A model generated the notes under the pieces. It did not search any database. It saw nothing but the letters and a program-made list of their open reading frames with translations, and was not told the origin of the DNA. Positions 33,701-47,002 of a stretch of 64,000 bases of DNA are shown here, in pieces; position 1 is the first letter of the stretch; each line of letters opens with the position of its first letter. Origin of the DNA: Gnomoniopsis sp. IMI 355080. Its lineage: Eukaryota > Ascomycota > Sordariomycetes > Diaporthales > Gnomoniaceae. The stretch spans positions 1 through 64,000 of the forward strand of contig JAPEVC010000039.1 of the NCBI GenBank assembly GCA_027946555.1. Reading direction: 5' to 3'. The position numbers and the translations under genes are program-made.

Positions 33701-36700
33701 TCCTGCTCTCTATCAATCCCTGTTCAAGGCGCTTGAGGCAGAGCTCGATGTCTTATTCACAGGGGCTCTCGAGTCGGCTGCTGCAAAAGGCCTCGACAAC
33801 GAAATCATTTTCGCTGAGCAGTCTATTTCCCTGCTTCGTGCGCTGGTCGAGAGGCTTGATGGACCTTCTGACTTGGGTGCCGCGTCATGTGTCAACCTAG
33901 GTGCTTTGGCGTTGAATTTTGCAAAGTTCCTAGACGGTGTTCCCGATACGAAGAACAGCCTGATGGTGAAGATCAAGGTTTGTCAGTTGTCCGAGGCTCT
34001 CACGAAGAAGAAGGAACATCTCAACCTGAGGGACGACGTGCGCATTCGCAACCAGCTGCTGGAGTACATATTTAGCTGGATCGCCCGGCCGCGCTCTCCG
34101 CGAACGGAGTCTGCTGCTGCCTTCAATCCTATACGACTGGATGACCTCCTCCGAGTTCAGAGGGATCTGGACAAGGCAAGTCTCCGGGCACTAGCTGAAT
34201 TAACCTATCGACTTCCTCTACAGCCGGGAGAAGGTCAGTCAGACGTCGGCGCAAGCGAACTTAAGTCCCAAATGTTCCATACCTACTTCAATCGATTCTT
34301 GTCGTTGTTGAATCTGGAGTCGGCGGAAGCTGGTCGACATGAACATGGCAGCTTAGCTCGTGACGAAAGCGTCAACAGCTCGGAGCTTGCAATCACGATC
34401 TTATCGAATCTCTTGAGCGCAAACATTGACGTTGGCCTCAAGCACTCCCTGAATATAGGCTACCACGAGAACGTCGAGATAAGGACCGCTTTCGTGAAGG
34501 TCCTCTACAACATCTTGATGCAAGGCACTGAGTTCAATAATTTGTCTGACACTGCTGTCACGGAAAAATACGACGAGCTTCTCGATCTTTTGACGGCGGA
34601 CACGAGCTTGGCGGCCGCGATCAGCTCGGTCTGTCCCAGCAATGAGGTTGATGAGGTCACGATATCTCTATTAAATATCTTCGAGGTCAGGGGCCTCAGC
34701 TTCGTTTTATTGGAGGCTCTTATCAAGCAGGAAATCGACGACACGGAGAACGAGTCCGAGCTGCTACGAAGGACGTGCGTCGCTACCAAGATGCTTTCAA
34801 TTTATGCCAAGTGGAAGGGAATGGCCTACCTAAGAGGGACGCTGCAGAAAGTCCTTGAAAGGTTGATGATGACGTCCAAGGATCTGGACCTAGAGCTGGA
34901 TCCAGCTCGTGTCGCATCGCAGGATGAGCTACAGAAGAACGCATTACAATTACGCATCGTCGCCAAGGTCTTCATCGAAGACATCTGCAACTCATCTACA
35001 AGCATCCCATCCTCATTCCGGAAGATCTGCAGCATCATCTCCAACGCAGTAATGACTCGATTTCCAGAGGCAAAATACACTGCGGTCGGGGCATTCATCT
35101 TCCTCCGTTTCTTTTGTCCCGCCATCGTAGCCCCTGAAAGCGAAGGTCTTGTCTCGACCGCTCCCTCGAAAGAGATGCGCAGAGGCCTCCTCCTCATTGC
35201 GAAAGTCGTTCAGAATCTGGCCAACAACGTGCTCTTTGGCGCCAAAGAACCCTATATGTTTGCCCTCAACGATTTTTTAACCCAAAACATCTACCGTGTC
35301 ACGACTTTCCTGCGGGAGATCTCGGTCGCGCCGGAACGTATCGAGCCACCCAACACGAACGAGAACTTTGACTTTGGCTCGTGCGTCGCCTTGCATCGCT
35401 TTCTTTATGACCATTGGGACCAGGTTCGCCAGCGTCTTGCATCGCAGGAGCGCAGAGAGTTCGTTCGCTCGACAGCCGAGCTGACACGTACACGTTCGCC
35501 GGTGCTCGAGCCGTTGCGCAATTTAATTTCAAACCTGGGGCCGCCGGCTCTGGCAGTCACGTGGAACCGGCCACTTATTTCGGCGAACAGCCCGCCAGCG
35601 TACTCACGGTTCCAGAACTTCATGTTGCGGAATGCTTTCCGTAGCACGGAGAGCTTTGTTACGACACGCGCAGTATATGATGGTGGGGAGAGCAAAGACG
35701 GCTTGTCAATTATTTGCATTATATTGCGGAATATCGACGATGAGAGTATCGACTATGATACCCTGATATACTGCTATCTGAAGGTGAGTGGAGTCACACG
35801 CCGAAGAATGCGGCACGACCCTCCTAGGTTGGCTAGGACAGCTCTGATGACATCGATAGATCGCGAGTCGCCTATGGCACCGGCCGTTCGGCCTGCTCAT
35901 TGATGCGACTTGCTTCAATGGACAGAACGAAGAGCCTCAGGATGAGCTGTTTCATAAGTTGGAACTTCTCACTCCAGCGGAATTATCCAAGCAGCTTACC
36001 CGCATTTACATCTACAACATGAACAGCGCATTCCGGTAAGCTGAAATCGTTACTCTTGGTGTAAGAGCAAGCTTTACTGATATTCGAGTAGAAAATGTAT
36101 GCGTCGCGTCCTCCGTGTGTCCACAAAGAAAGACACAAGCGTCTTCAACCCGAACAAGATCGACTATCACCTCATCGGGAGCATCAAGGAATTACAAAAC
36201 CATTTCCATTTCAACCAGCTTCATCTCCCCAAGGAGACCATCAGCGTCTTCGCCGACACCCGCTACGACTTTAAGCCCGTCGTCAGGCTGTCAAAAACAA
36301 AAGGCGCGATACCATGTCGGATTATGGTAGGCAACCAGTTCGTGCAGATCACCACCGCGGAGAAGCAGGAAGTCCATCCCAACTTCCGCCTGAGCGCCAC
36401 CATCAACGATATTTTCCGATTGGGCGACGTGGACGAAGCCCCTGTGAACACCAAGTCCGACGATGATTCGGCATTTGGCTTACGGGCAGACAATGGCAAG
36501 ATCGCGCTATACTTCACCAGTCCCAAAAAGTCTGAGATCCTGCAAATGATCCGCACGGCTAAAGCGAAACACGGGAAAGATACTCGCGCGCTGAAGCAGT
36601 ACGAGCGACTCATCCGCCCACAAGACGTCCCCGGCACCTTGCTGAACCTGGCGCTTACTAACTTGGCAAGCCCGGATCATGTGCTGCGATTGTCGTCCTA

Positions 36701-39160
36701 CAACCTGCTAGGTGCGCTGTGTAGGGCGTTCAATTTCACAACAGCCTCCAAAGTCGTTTGCACAAGGGACATTGCGGTGCCGCTGGATCCTTCGCGCTTC
36801 ATAATCGAGATCAGTAGGACTCTGGCGGAGGCCGAGCCACAGCTGACGTCGGATTTCCTGAACGAATTCTTTGTTGGCTGGGACAGCTTCTCTGACGAGC
36901 AAAAGCCTCTTAGCCTGGCATATTTGGCGCCTTGGTTGCCGGGCCTACGGTCATCTGTCCTCGCGACTGAGACTGACAGTGACAAGGGCCGCGAGAAGAT
37001 TGCGACGCTCTTCAGGAAGCTTATTGATGTGACGCTTTCGGATCCGACATTAAGCTTTACGCTGGAGCAAACAATTTGGCCTGTAATCCAACGCGACGAA
37101 GTGCTCTTGGATATTTTCTTGGATGAAGTTATCAAAACCGCGTCGAGTATAGGGTTACACGATGAACAAACGGAGACATTGACATCAATTGTTACAGCGA
37201 TTGGCAGTATTACTTTGCGCGGGAAGATCATTACGCGTCTTCGCAAAGCTCTCAATCGGTCCTCTATGCGGCAGAGCAAGCATTTGCCGGATAACGCGGT
37301 CTGGCCGGAGGTGTGCATATTGCTGCAGTTCTGTGTCTCCTTGTCATTTGATAGCGGCATCCAGGCGCAGATGTTTCTGCCAGAGATCTTTCACATTGTC
37401 ACCATGCTCGCCAACACCGGATCACCGGACATTCGCGTTCTCGTGCACAGACTGCTTGTCAACTCCATCCATGCGGCGTGTACGTCTTTCAACCTCGACG
37501 AGGCGCGTCAAACAAAGCTTCGCGGCGTTTTAGAGTCCCTGTCGGAGACGCGGGCTGATCTCTGGAGTCTCACGACTGTATACACAGGGCGCGATGGCGC
37601 TTCTATGTCTACTACACAGGAATATGGACCGGCATTACAGGCTACCGAAGCACTCGCGGGTATAATGTTCGAAATCTGCTCCATCGCGGCGCCATCTATC
37701 GACATGGCTAATGCTTGGCGGTCAAGATGGATGAGTCTCGTGGCCAGCACGGCTTTCCAAAATAATCCAGCCATCCAGCCACGGGCCTTCTCAGTCATGG
37801 GCTGCCTTGCTAGGGAGGAAGTGGACGATGACCTACTTTACCAGGTCCTGGTGGCACTGCGGATCAGCATCGCCCGTTTCAGTGGGGAGGATGGAAACAG
37901 TGAGATGCTGGTGGCGATCGTTACAGCCCTGTCACGGATGATGGCCAAGTTACCGTCGACCTCACGCTACGGTATCCAGCTATTCTGGCTCGCTACATTC
38001 CTCCTGCGACTCGTCCCGCCGTCACTGTTCAACTGTGCAGCCGTCTTTCTTGAGTCCGTGCTTACCAATATCAATACCTCGGGCGAGACGCGCGGCACCA
38101 AGCTTGTGGCGCACCTGCTACAAGGGCGGGAGCAGCTCGACGATATAGCCCTCCCGCTTGAGGACTTCTACGGCATTCATTTCACTTACGAAAATTTCCA
38201 CTTTGCCGTATGCGCGTGCCTCGCTCGCGGCCTCTCCGATACCCTCACCAAGTCGACGGCACTGCATGTACTCGCTACCTTCCTGGACATGACGACTCTG
38301 CCGGCTCCTGCGTCCAACAGTGGTCCCGCGGGACCTAGACATCTGAAAGACGTGCCGTATTCGCCCTACTTGAGTCTCATCCTTGCACGCGCCGTAGCAC
38401 CTGACGAGCTGCGAGACACGCTTTGGCTGGCAGGCATAAACCCGCCTACAAACCCAGCGAGTGTGCAGGAAACATACCGGTCAATGGAGAAACTCGATTC
38501 AGTGAAAGATAAGGATATCCTGCTGAACACGGCAATCGAGCTGGTGGACTTTCAGTTCTTGGAGGATGCGGTACAGAATCGGTTGTTGGCGTGGTTGAAT
38601 GAGTTGGCAGAAGGGAAGCCGGCGGTCGTGATGCACTTGTGAGTATTCCGTCTCCCCATTCTACTGAGCTTGGATCGCAAGCTTGCTAACTCATGTTTCA
38701 AAAAGCTGCGGGCCGATCCTTGCTATCCTAGATGACGTACTTCTACATTGCCAAAATTCGGCGACACTCCAGTCGGCGCACGGCTTACTGCAGACGCTCA
38801 CTTCAAACCCTAGCTTTGCCACGGCGATGATGGAGTCAGTTTCGGCAAGTAACGGTGCGGGTGCCGTATTGAATGAGATCTTGGAGGATATGGGCTTCGG
38901 CGGCTTGTGGCGCTTTTGCTCGCTGAATCCGACCCAGGAGCCAGATAAGCAGTGCTTTGCGTGGACGGAGAACCTGATTGATGTGAGTTTGCGTATCCTG
39001 ATGTGTTGCTTTGACTTTGTTTCTCTATTCCCTCCTCGCATAGTCTTTGGTTCCTTGCCTTAAATCAGTGCTTGTCCGATGTTTCCTCGGGCTCGGTGTC
39101 TGTTGCGTGAGGAGCTTCACCGCCATGAACCTAAGTGCTCGTTCGAGTAACGTATACTGA
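30751..39160 (+). CDS. IRA1: Neurofibromin/IRA-type Ras GTPase-activating protein
   Basis: This large protein stimulates GTP hydrolysis by Ras and so damps Ras-cAMP signalling. Nine exons give about 2629 residues: 30751-30804, 30891-32408, 32466-32812, 32864-32978, 33045-35783, 35860-36035, 36092-38638, 38706-38982 and 39044-39160. The start MSADGGLVGSLVERL has a good context (ACAATG); ATG 30736 in the same frame has a poor one. The first half is helical repeat-like. The RasGAP domain spans about residues 1177-1440, with the arginine finger region ELLRRTCVATKML (Arg1253) and the structural motif FLRFFCPAIVAPE. A Sec14/CRAL-TRIO and PH-like module follows from about 1564 (SIICIILRNIDDESIDYDTLIYCYLK, then PFGLLIDATCFN), joined across an intron. 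The long C-terminal helical region is conserved in the family. The last exon (38 residues ending SSNVY) rests only on a good acceptor and an open frame, so it is the weakest part. Confidence 0.94.
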
Positions 39161-40212
39161 CGAAGATCAATCATAGCTAATAATCAATGCCGGGACATAT
39201 TGAATGGATAGGCTGAGAGGACATCGATCCTCGGTGTCACTGCTGCGGCGGTGAAGGAAAGGGAGCAGTCCTCCCGAGGTCATCAAAGAAAGGCCGACGA
39301 GGCACCGCCATCCATGCACAATGGGACGCGATTCGAAAAATGGACACACAGCTGAGCTTGGCGACTAGACCGATGAGATTTGCCTTATGTACGTTGTTGA
39401 TACTTGCCATTTCAGGCTGAAGAGAGAATAAAAATGGAAAAGAGGCTAGGTGAATGGCAGGTGTTTGGGGGAGGAGGGGGTGATTTGTTGCACACGTTCT
39501 ACTTGCGGAGGAGATATCCCGGCTTCATAATTTGATTGGATGCTAATCTAATTGACGCTATTGGACTGCATTCGATCACGCCTTCGACGAGGCCAAAAGG
39601 GATGACTTGACCTTGTGTCAACTAGCGTGGCTTGAACATTTCGGTGTCCGTCGGTGGGACTATACATTCTCTGGCGTGCCTTCATTTTGGCTGGAACTAA
39701 GGCAGTCTGAGAACGAGGCCATGAAATAAACAGTGGAGGAGCGAGGCATTGCTACTATGCAGACTATCCATATGCAACGTGATCTGATCTGGGGCTACAC
39801 ACACACACGGGAGTTGTGTTCCCCCATATCTACGTCTCAGCCAATGCGACGACATACGCAGTATGGTGTCTCTCGGTTTCGCGATGCAACCTTGGCCTTT
39901 TTTCAAAATAGGGTTGGTAGTATGTATACGCCGACCATGGGATGCGCCCACGGCCAAAGCTCGGTGATGGCGCCCACTGATAGATGATGGATCAGCACAT
40001 GCGGTAAAGATTGAACACCACTACAACCAAGCACAGCCCGTGCGTGTGTGTGAGGGACAAAAAAAGGAAGAGAAAGGAACAGGAGCCGAAGGAAACACCG
40101 AGACGAGACATTCGCTTCGTTTCGATTGGCGAGAATTATTTTCCCTTATCCCGCGGTCTTGGATTTCGCAGTAGCCGGATGGTAGATGCACAGCCCTATA
40201 TGTGCGATATCG

Positions 40213-40242
40213 GTGTGTGTGTGTGTGTGTGTGGGTGTGTGT
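40213..40242. repeat. (GT)n microsatellite
   Basis: About 30 bases of GT repeat, interrupted once by GGG. A TG/GT-rich stretch continues near 40409-40445. Confidence 0.9.
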
Positions 40243-40471
40243 AGCACAAGGAAGGAAACTAGAAACTTTTTTCTTTTCTTTTCTGTGCCTTCTCTTGCTT
40301 GCACCTGCAGCTTGACGTGCTTTGCCTGCATGTACATGCATGCAGTGAGAGTTAGTTTGTTATCGGTACTCTCTCTCCCTCTCTCTTTTTTTATTTTTAG
40401 GTGCTGATGTGGTGGGGTGTCTCGTGGTGTGTGGTGTGTGTTGTCATCATTCCCCGCCCCCCGCCCACTCC

Positions 40472-40484
40472 GGGGGGGGGGGGG
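40472..40484. repeat. Poly-G run of 13
   Basis: Thirteen consecutive G bases follow a C-rich segment (CCCCGCCCCCCGCCC). The two can pair into a G/C hairpin. Confidence 0.85.
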
Positions 40485-41010
40485 TTTATACTCGCTAGAG
40501 TGGAAGGCTTCTGGAAGCCACTGGCGTGTACAATTGTTGGTGGAACATCCGAGGGTATCTCTCTCTCTCTCTTTGGCCTTTCTTCCCTCACAAGCCACAT
40601 CGCCGTGTACATTCCCCACGAAGAAAGCCATTTGCGTCATTGTGCGACGAGGAGAACGGTTCAGGCACAGACGCCATTTCCATTCCTTTCTTTTCTTTCC
40701 CCCTATTTTTTTGGTTCTTGATAGTACTATGTATCAAATTTGGTATCGTTGGCTACGGATTTACGGGGCTCGCATTTTTCCAATGAACTTTACGCTGGCT
40801 TTGTGAGGCAGGGTAGAGATTTGGGTGTGGTAGTGGTTGATCATGACTATCTACGGACATACATCTACGCTATCCGGCCGTCGATCTCCTCGTGTCTTGT
40901 TTTAGGTGTGCACGTGGAGAGGAATGCTTGCAGCTTCGCAAACTTTCTAGATGTCTTCTCTCTTACTGCTGTTACTTGCGGCGTCAACCCACATCCCAAT
41001 GTGGTTTCCA

Positions 41011-41022
41011 CCCCCCCCCCCC
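41011..41022. repeat. Poly-C run of 12
   Basis: Twelve consecutive C bases within the gene desert. Confidence 0.85.
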
Positions 41023-41460
41023 TCGGAGCCAAGCTCCGCGTGAACCGTAAAGTCGAACTCGCGAGTGAAATGGCACTGATTTGACATGTGGGTGTTCTTT
41101 CACCTGCTTGCTTGCTTCACCAATCAGCACACAGCAAATGTTGTTCCAATATGACGGATCGCACGATAGGTGCAGCTAGACAAAGACGGATTGTTATATC
41201 GTCTCGCAGAAAGATGCCGTTCCTGGGACAACTCGTGCCAAAGAAATTGCCTCTCCCGACTTTGACATGCTTTAGCACTTTACAAACTAGGTGCATGAAG
41301 AGGTAGAATCTTCTCGAACTCTGCTGAGCGCGAAGAATTACCAAGCATCCCCATTTCGCATTACATCGTGGCTTTCGGTCTACGTTTCGGGCTCACCGCG
41401 TAATGTGTGTTTGTGAGTCGAAATCAATCAGTCTTTGTCTGTTGTGTGTGGTTAATTGAA

Positions 41461-41493
41461 GATGCGAAGTAGATGCGAAGTTGGTGCGAAGGC
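41461..41493. repeat. 11-bp tandem repeat, three copies
   Basis: GATGCGAAGTA, GATGCGAAGTT and GGTGCGAAGGC follow each other directly. The third copy has three differences from the first. Confidence 0.7.
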
Positions 41494-43190
41494 CGGAAAA
41501 GTAAGCACTTGGCGGATATCATCTCGTGGCCGGGTATAAGCAATTTGTTTGTCCGCATATGTGTATTGTGCCACGCCGGAAGCAAGGTAAGTAAGCTGCA
41601 TGATTTATCTGTTGAATTTATCGAATATAGCGATTAAATTGATTTGATCTCTTTTGTTCTTTGGATGCAAGAAGGGCAAACATGCGATCACGGAGTGAAC
41701 GATGCAAAGTTTAATCGTGGATCGCGACATGCAAGGGAAAAACAAATAACCTGCTGAACAAGAAGGGTAGCAAATGTTTCACTCGCCGGGCACGCCGATA
41801 AAGTAAGGTAAGGTGTGCAGCCAGCTGGCCCGCCGGCCAAGTTAAGCCGAGGAGAATACTATGTATTGATTGGGCTTCAGCCACAACGGATGCAGCCGAC
41901 AAACTTTTTCCCTTTGGGGGAACTCTGTTCCTCAAAATTCCGCTGTTGAGGGCCCAGAAGCTTCGCAACGCATACGTGTGCTTCGCCGAGACTCTTCCAT
42001 TCCAGAGGCACGTATATTTCGAGCGAGGCTGGGGAGAAACATTTGTCGTTCAAAAGTGATGCATGGGTGACTTTCATAGCATAGGCCCGGAATGGCGGCT
42101 AGTAAGACCCTCGATCCGAATTGCTGGGACGTTCGGGAACGGGGGGCCTAGAATGGGGCTTCTCTTTTTTTTTCGGAGTGACAGCAACCAGGGCCGCTAG
42201 GCCAGCCTAGCAGCCAGGGAACAAGGCTCCACACCCACCCTTTCACCCCACACTGCCCGGCGGGTGAGTTTACAGGCCTGCAATTGGGCCGCAGAGGAAG
42301 CAGGTATCTCACACCAGGCGCCTGGTTGCCCGTGCCTGGGCCTGGACGAGAAAAATGGTTGGTTACATTGCGGCTCTCGCATGTGCCGTGAACATACTAC
42401 TTATAGGTTCTAGAATATATTTTTTGATTTGTCTGTATCGAAGGTTTTCCCACCACTTTTAGCGTACTTTGGTGTTATTGGGGACGATGGACAAAGCCGA
42501 TAGGATCGGGTCCGATCCCATCGAATCGACATAGGTTCACGATTCGCAGAATTATCCAGAAGGTTGTCCGAGCCCTCTCTGGCCCCTTCTCCCTCTCTGC
42601 CTAAAGTCAATAGACTGCACTATGGGCGCCTGGCTAGCAACGCAGCGCTACGTTTTCAAAAGTCAGCCGGTGGAGCCGAGCACAACGCGAATACGGTTTG
42701 AGGCCTGATGCTTATTACTGCCTATTCGCTTGATGAGTCTTGAGAGTGGCATTGTTCGGCGATCGGAGAGTTCGGAATTACAGTTTAAGCTCACGCAAGA
42801 GTCGTTTGTAGAAAAGACTCAGCAGCGAAAAGGGAGGCCGACGGCATAGCCCGTATCGATGATTCGTAGAGAATGAATAATACCATGTAAAGCCGCGTGT
42901 TGATGAGTCACCCTGTTTGTACTCGTATGCAGAACATGACACATGACCACGTGGTCAGGTAGTCCGGAGAGAACACGCCGGGTCACGAGGCCTCACTCCG
43001 CCAGGCAGTGAGAGACATCGCTACTAAAAAAAATAAAAAATTCTATCCATAACGAGAGAAAGTTCTGGATCGACAAAAAAACGTGGTCCTGGCGTCCGGT
43101 CTGTCGGATATACGGGTCCGCATTTCAGATCCATCCGACAAATGCAAGTGACAGCCGCAGTCAACCGCAGGCAACCGTGTCGGACCAGCG

Positions 43191-43216
43191 CTGACAGGCC
43201 TTGCTGACAGGCCTTG
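43191..43216. repeat. 13-bp perfect tandem duplication
   Basis: CTGACAGGCCTTG occurs twice in direct succession with no mismatch. It looks like a recent small duplication. Confidence 0.8.
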
Positions 43217-46200
43217 CTGTGTATCCCATACCCGACTAAATCTTAAGTTCCATGCTGCGAGCCATCTAGCGCCGCGGCTTCTTCCCTCTGTGGGGGTGGA
43301 GACCCGCGCGGGCTCGGCTCTTGCAACCGAGAGCAAAAAAGAAAAGGGAATGCCACCTCACCTCAGCCCTAACTTAGCCTTGTTAGCGGAATCCATACAA
43401 AAGCTGGGCAAAAGGGTGACTGAGCCACAACAATACTGCTGTAAACCCGTGTAGTGCATGTGGATCCCTGCTTGCTGGGCGAACCCCATATCCCGCAAGG
43501 CTTGCAAAGGGGAAGAAAAAAAAATTACGACCGGGAAAGCTTGTTCGTTGCATGAATAACCCAACAGTACAAACAGCTTGCGACTTCAGCTGGTCCGGAC
43601 ACAATGGATCCGCTTCGCAGGCAGCCTGGCATTGAGTATGTTTCTGTGCGTGCGTGCGCGCGTGGCGAGTTCGCAGCCTCGGCTGGGAATGCATGGAGAG
43701 CCAAGAAAGCGAATCACTAGTTATGTACTGTACCTAGTATTTAGTCGTGTGAAATACAATTTTTTTCCCTGGGCCAAGTTGGTGGGGCAAGATATCGGAT
43801 GCCTCCGCCACACACCGCGAACGTCGACGCGTATACTTCGTAACAGACAGAGCAATCACATGAGTCTTTGGCTTGTCCAACACGGTGTTTGGGTTGACAA
43901 ACCCAAGACATGGTGACCTGAGTCAAGACTGAAAATAGAACACGTTGGGTGGGGGGTTGCTTGGCTAGTCTCTCATTCGGAGCGTTTCTGCGAGTCCGCG
44001 TTTACAATGCCGGCATGCAGATCTCGGGGCTGCAAGATTCCCATGGGCTTCACATGCGAATTTCCTGGATGGGTAAAGTAAAACAGATATGGGAAAGGTG
44101 AGTGGCGATAACAAGCCACAATGGATAGCCGGTCAGTGTTGATCTTCAACAACCGTGTGTGGCATGGCGGTCCTCTATGGACTGCCGTAACCCCCATTGG
44201 ATCTTATTTTACTGGGATGAATCTGGGGAAGCACAGATTGGTCGGGAAGGATTGGACGGGAAGGGGGCGAAAAATAAAGGTTACGAGCTGTTGGGACGGC
44301 TAAGTCAGTGATGGGCAGATCTGCATTGTAGACAGGCAGGGTATATCGCACCTATCGAAGCTGTCAAGTCTACCTGAGTGGATGGGGAGAGAAAAGACAA
44401 TTGGGGCCTTTGCATGGTTGCTTGGAGGCTGTGCACGCACGTCAAGACCCCACGATAGCTAGGAGCAGTCGTGGCTAAACATCGGTCGGATGGAATGGGC
44501 ATTCCGGGCCCGCAAACCCAGGCGGGGAAAAGAGAGAGATAGACAGACACACATACCCACACGCTATTGAACAGCGTGGCAGCGTCGTAGCTTTCCTAGG
44601 GAAAATAGATCGCGTTACAGTGGTGGATGCAAGGGCAACATGGCGTGGCTGGGCTGAGCTCCCAGATTTGCGAATGCGCTAGACAAGCGGGAGCCTTACA
44701 AACGATCTTCAGGGTCTCGCCGTTCAGAAAAGCAGTGGTCCGTGCATTTCGCATAGGTAGGTAGGCATTTGACCTCGGCTCGGCCCAAAGAGGCAACTAT
44801 ACCCACTCATGACATCTTGATATTCCCACCGAGTGGGCGGTGGCCTTGGAAGATGGCTTTCGGCATTACAGTAAGACAGGATCCCGTTGACATGGGGTCA
44901 TTGGTAAAATCTGCGAACGGTGCATTTCCGGAGCAACATGAAAGAAATAAAATGCTTGTTTCGATTGCTTTCGTTGAGGCAGCCAGGTCCAGGATGATTA
45001 GTCGTGCGATTGCGGAAGTGCTCCGGACCTTCGCCTTGATTCCATAGGCTGGCTGTACCTGGTGATAGTGATGCTTTGTCAAGGTAACCAGAAAAGAATT
45101 AGTTTCTAGGATCTTTGAACTTTGCACCAGTGCTTTTACAATACAGATCGGCCGTGTGTGCATGTGTGTCGTATTTTATTCCCGGGTAACGGTCCCCCGA
45201 GTACGAAACACAATTAAGTGATAACTAAGGAATAAAAAAAAAGAGTAAGAAACAGAAAAGAGAGATGCATTTCAGGGATGTGCAAGCGTGTTCCCGGACA
45301 TCTGGCACTCGAGGGTTTGGAGAAATCATGTCACCGACGTCACCGCGACGCATCAGCAATGCACCATTGACGAATGACATGGCACCTTTGCGCCAATCTT
45401 CCCCAAAGTCGTCGGATGGCATGTCCTACTACGCAGTACTATGTCTATCAAAGTTTCCAACCCCGAAGCATTCGCAGACTAATTAGCTAAGGAGGGGAAG
45501 GACCCTGAATACCGGGGAAGAAAATAAAGACGGCTAGTGCGACAAAATCTGTCCCCTGGTAAAAATAAAAATAAAAAGTTGAAGGGGTGTATGACATCGA
45601 CACACCGGCAGACCGGCTTGTTGGACGGGATAATTTGTTGGAGGAATGCTGGATCGTCATATTTCTCGGCCTTGTAAAATCCCATTCTCTACCCCCCCGT
45701 CTTCGCATTTTTGTGCCTTGGTAGCATTGGAGAATCAAGATTCAACCAAAAACCTGCTGCCGTTGTCGGCAATTGACATTAGCCGCAAGAAATGACCTGA
45801 CATCTACTTTATCAAAGGCTCGCCAACTCACGCGACCCGACAGAGTTTGTTTGAGTGCAGTGCGAGAATAGTGTCACCTGCCGAGAATATGTAATCAGCG
45901 GTAGTTTGATTGGGCATCTACTGAACAGGGTAATAGCTTAGGTATCTGCTTAGGTGCCTGTGCAAGGTACACGCAATACCTAGGCAATAATAAAGTCTAA
46001 TGCTTCCGTAGGTAGGTGAGACGTAGGGAGGGAGGTACTCCTTGTACTGCAATTCTGACTTGTCCCTTGCACCGCGTCCCAGCAATTCTGTTCGCAGTGC
46101 CCCACGGATCAGCGAGCTTATCTCGTGTATGGCATCACCAGTTCCTACCCGGCGGGGCGGCCATCGCTAGGTACATAGTGTTGTATGTAGTTAATGAGGC

Positions 46201-47002
46201 TCTATTATACCAGGGCTTCAAGCCAAGACCCGCACGGCTCTCGTCCGCCCACAATCTGACGTCTTTCAGGCCTCGTAGTTTGAGCCCTCATCTCTAAAAA
46301 GGTTCAAACAAGACTGGTCCTACTATCAACAGCTCTTGTGATCGAACGGTGCAAAGTTTGGCAATGTTGACCGAGGTGTCAAAGACATCTGCGATCTTGT
46401 GAGCCGACTTTTTGATATCCTCAGATGTTAGTGACAGGTGCTTCTCACCCCGAATGTTGGGCTGAGATGGTGACTGAATCTGGGATGGCGCCCAGATCGG
46501 CTGGCTATATGACTCAACTACCCTTTCTGGTTAGTAGTACTACCACATCAGGATTAGTATCCTGACCGTCGCTACCCGCATATTTGTCAGGGTCCTTCTA
46601 AGCCCGCCAGCGAGGCCTTTGGGGGAGGGCTTGGGGACGCGAGCAAGGGTGGCTGTCGGTACGTACTCACTGCCCCCGGGCTCACCGGGAATGCGCGCTG
46701 CAAGCCGTACCGACTACTCGTGCATCCACACCATCCGCACCTTCCCGGCCGCAGTCCAAGGTGCGACAGGGTATACCCCTCCTGGTCGGGGGTGGTATGG
46801 CGTAGGTAGGGTCTTGACCACTTCTTACAAACTCCACCCCCCTCCCATTTATTCATAAGGTGCCTGCAGTATATATTCAAAGTGCCCGTCTTCGCCAGTG
46901 GCCTGTCAAGATTTAAATTTGCCACTTTCAACACGCTACCCACCGGTACACATACACCGAACTACGCTTCAAGATCATCACTCCCAATTAAATACTCCCG
47001 TG

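Larger units (their letters stand above)
39161..47002. other. Gene desert of 7.8 kb
   Basis: No protein gene, tRNA or rRNA that I can support. It holds a (GT)n microsatellite, poly-G and poly-C runs, pyrimidine tracts near 40370-40396 and 40557-40574, two small tandem repeats and a few CTAGG-type motifs at 44753-44765 and 45938-46017. ORFs are numerous but short and biased by the low-complexity DNA. The right end should hold the promoter of the C2H2 factor; a TATATATT lies at 46870-46877. Large regulatory genes often have long upstream regions, so part of this may be promoter. Confidence 0.55.

Noticed and set aside
40401..41084. Several plus-strand ORFs of 86-129 codons
   Set aside because: They run through microsatellite and homopolymer DNA, overlap one another in all frames and have no domain.
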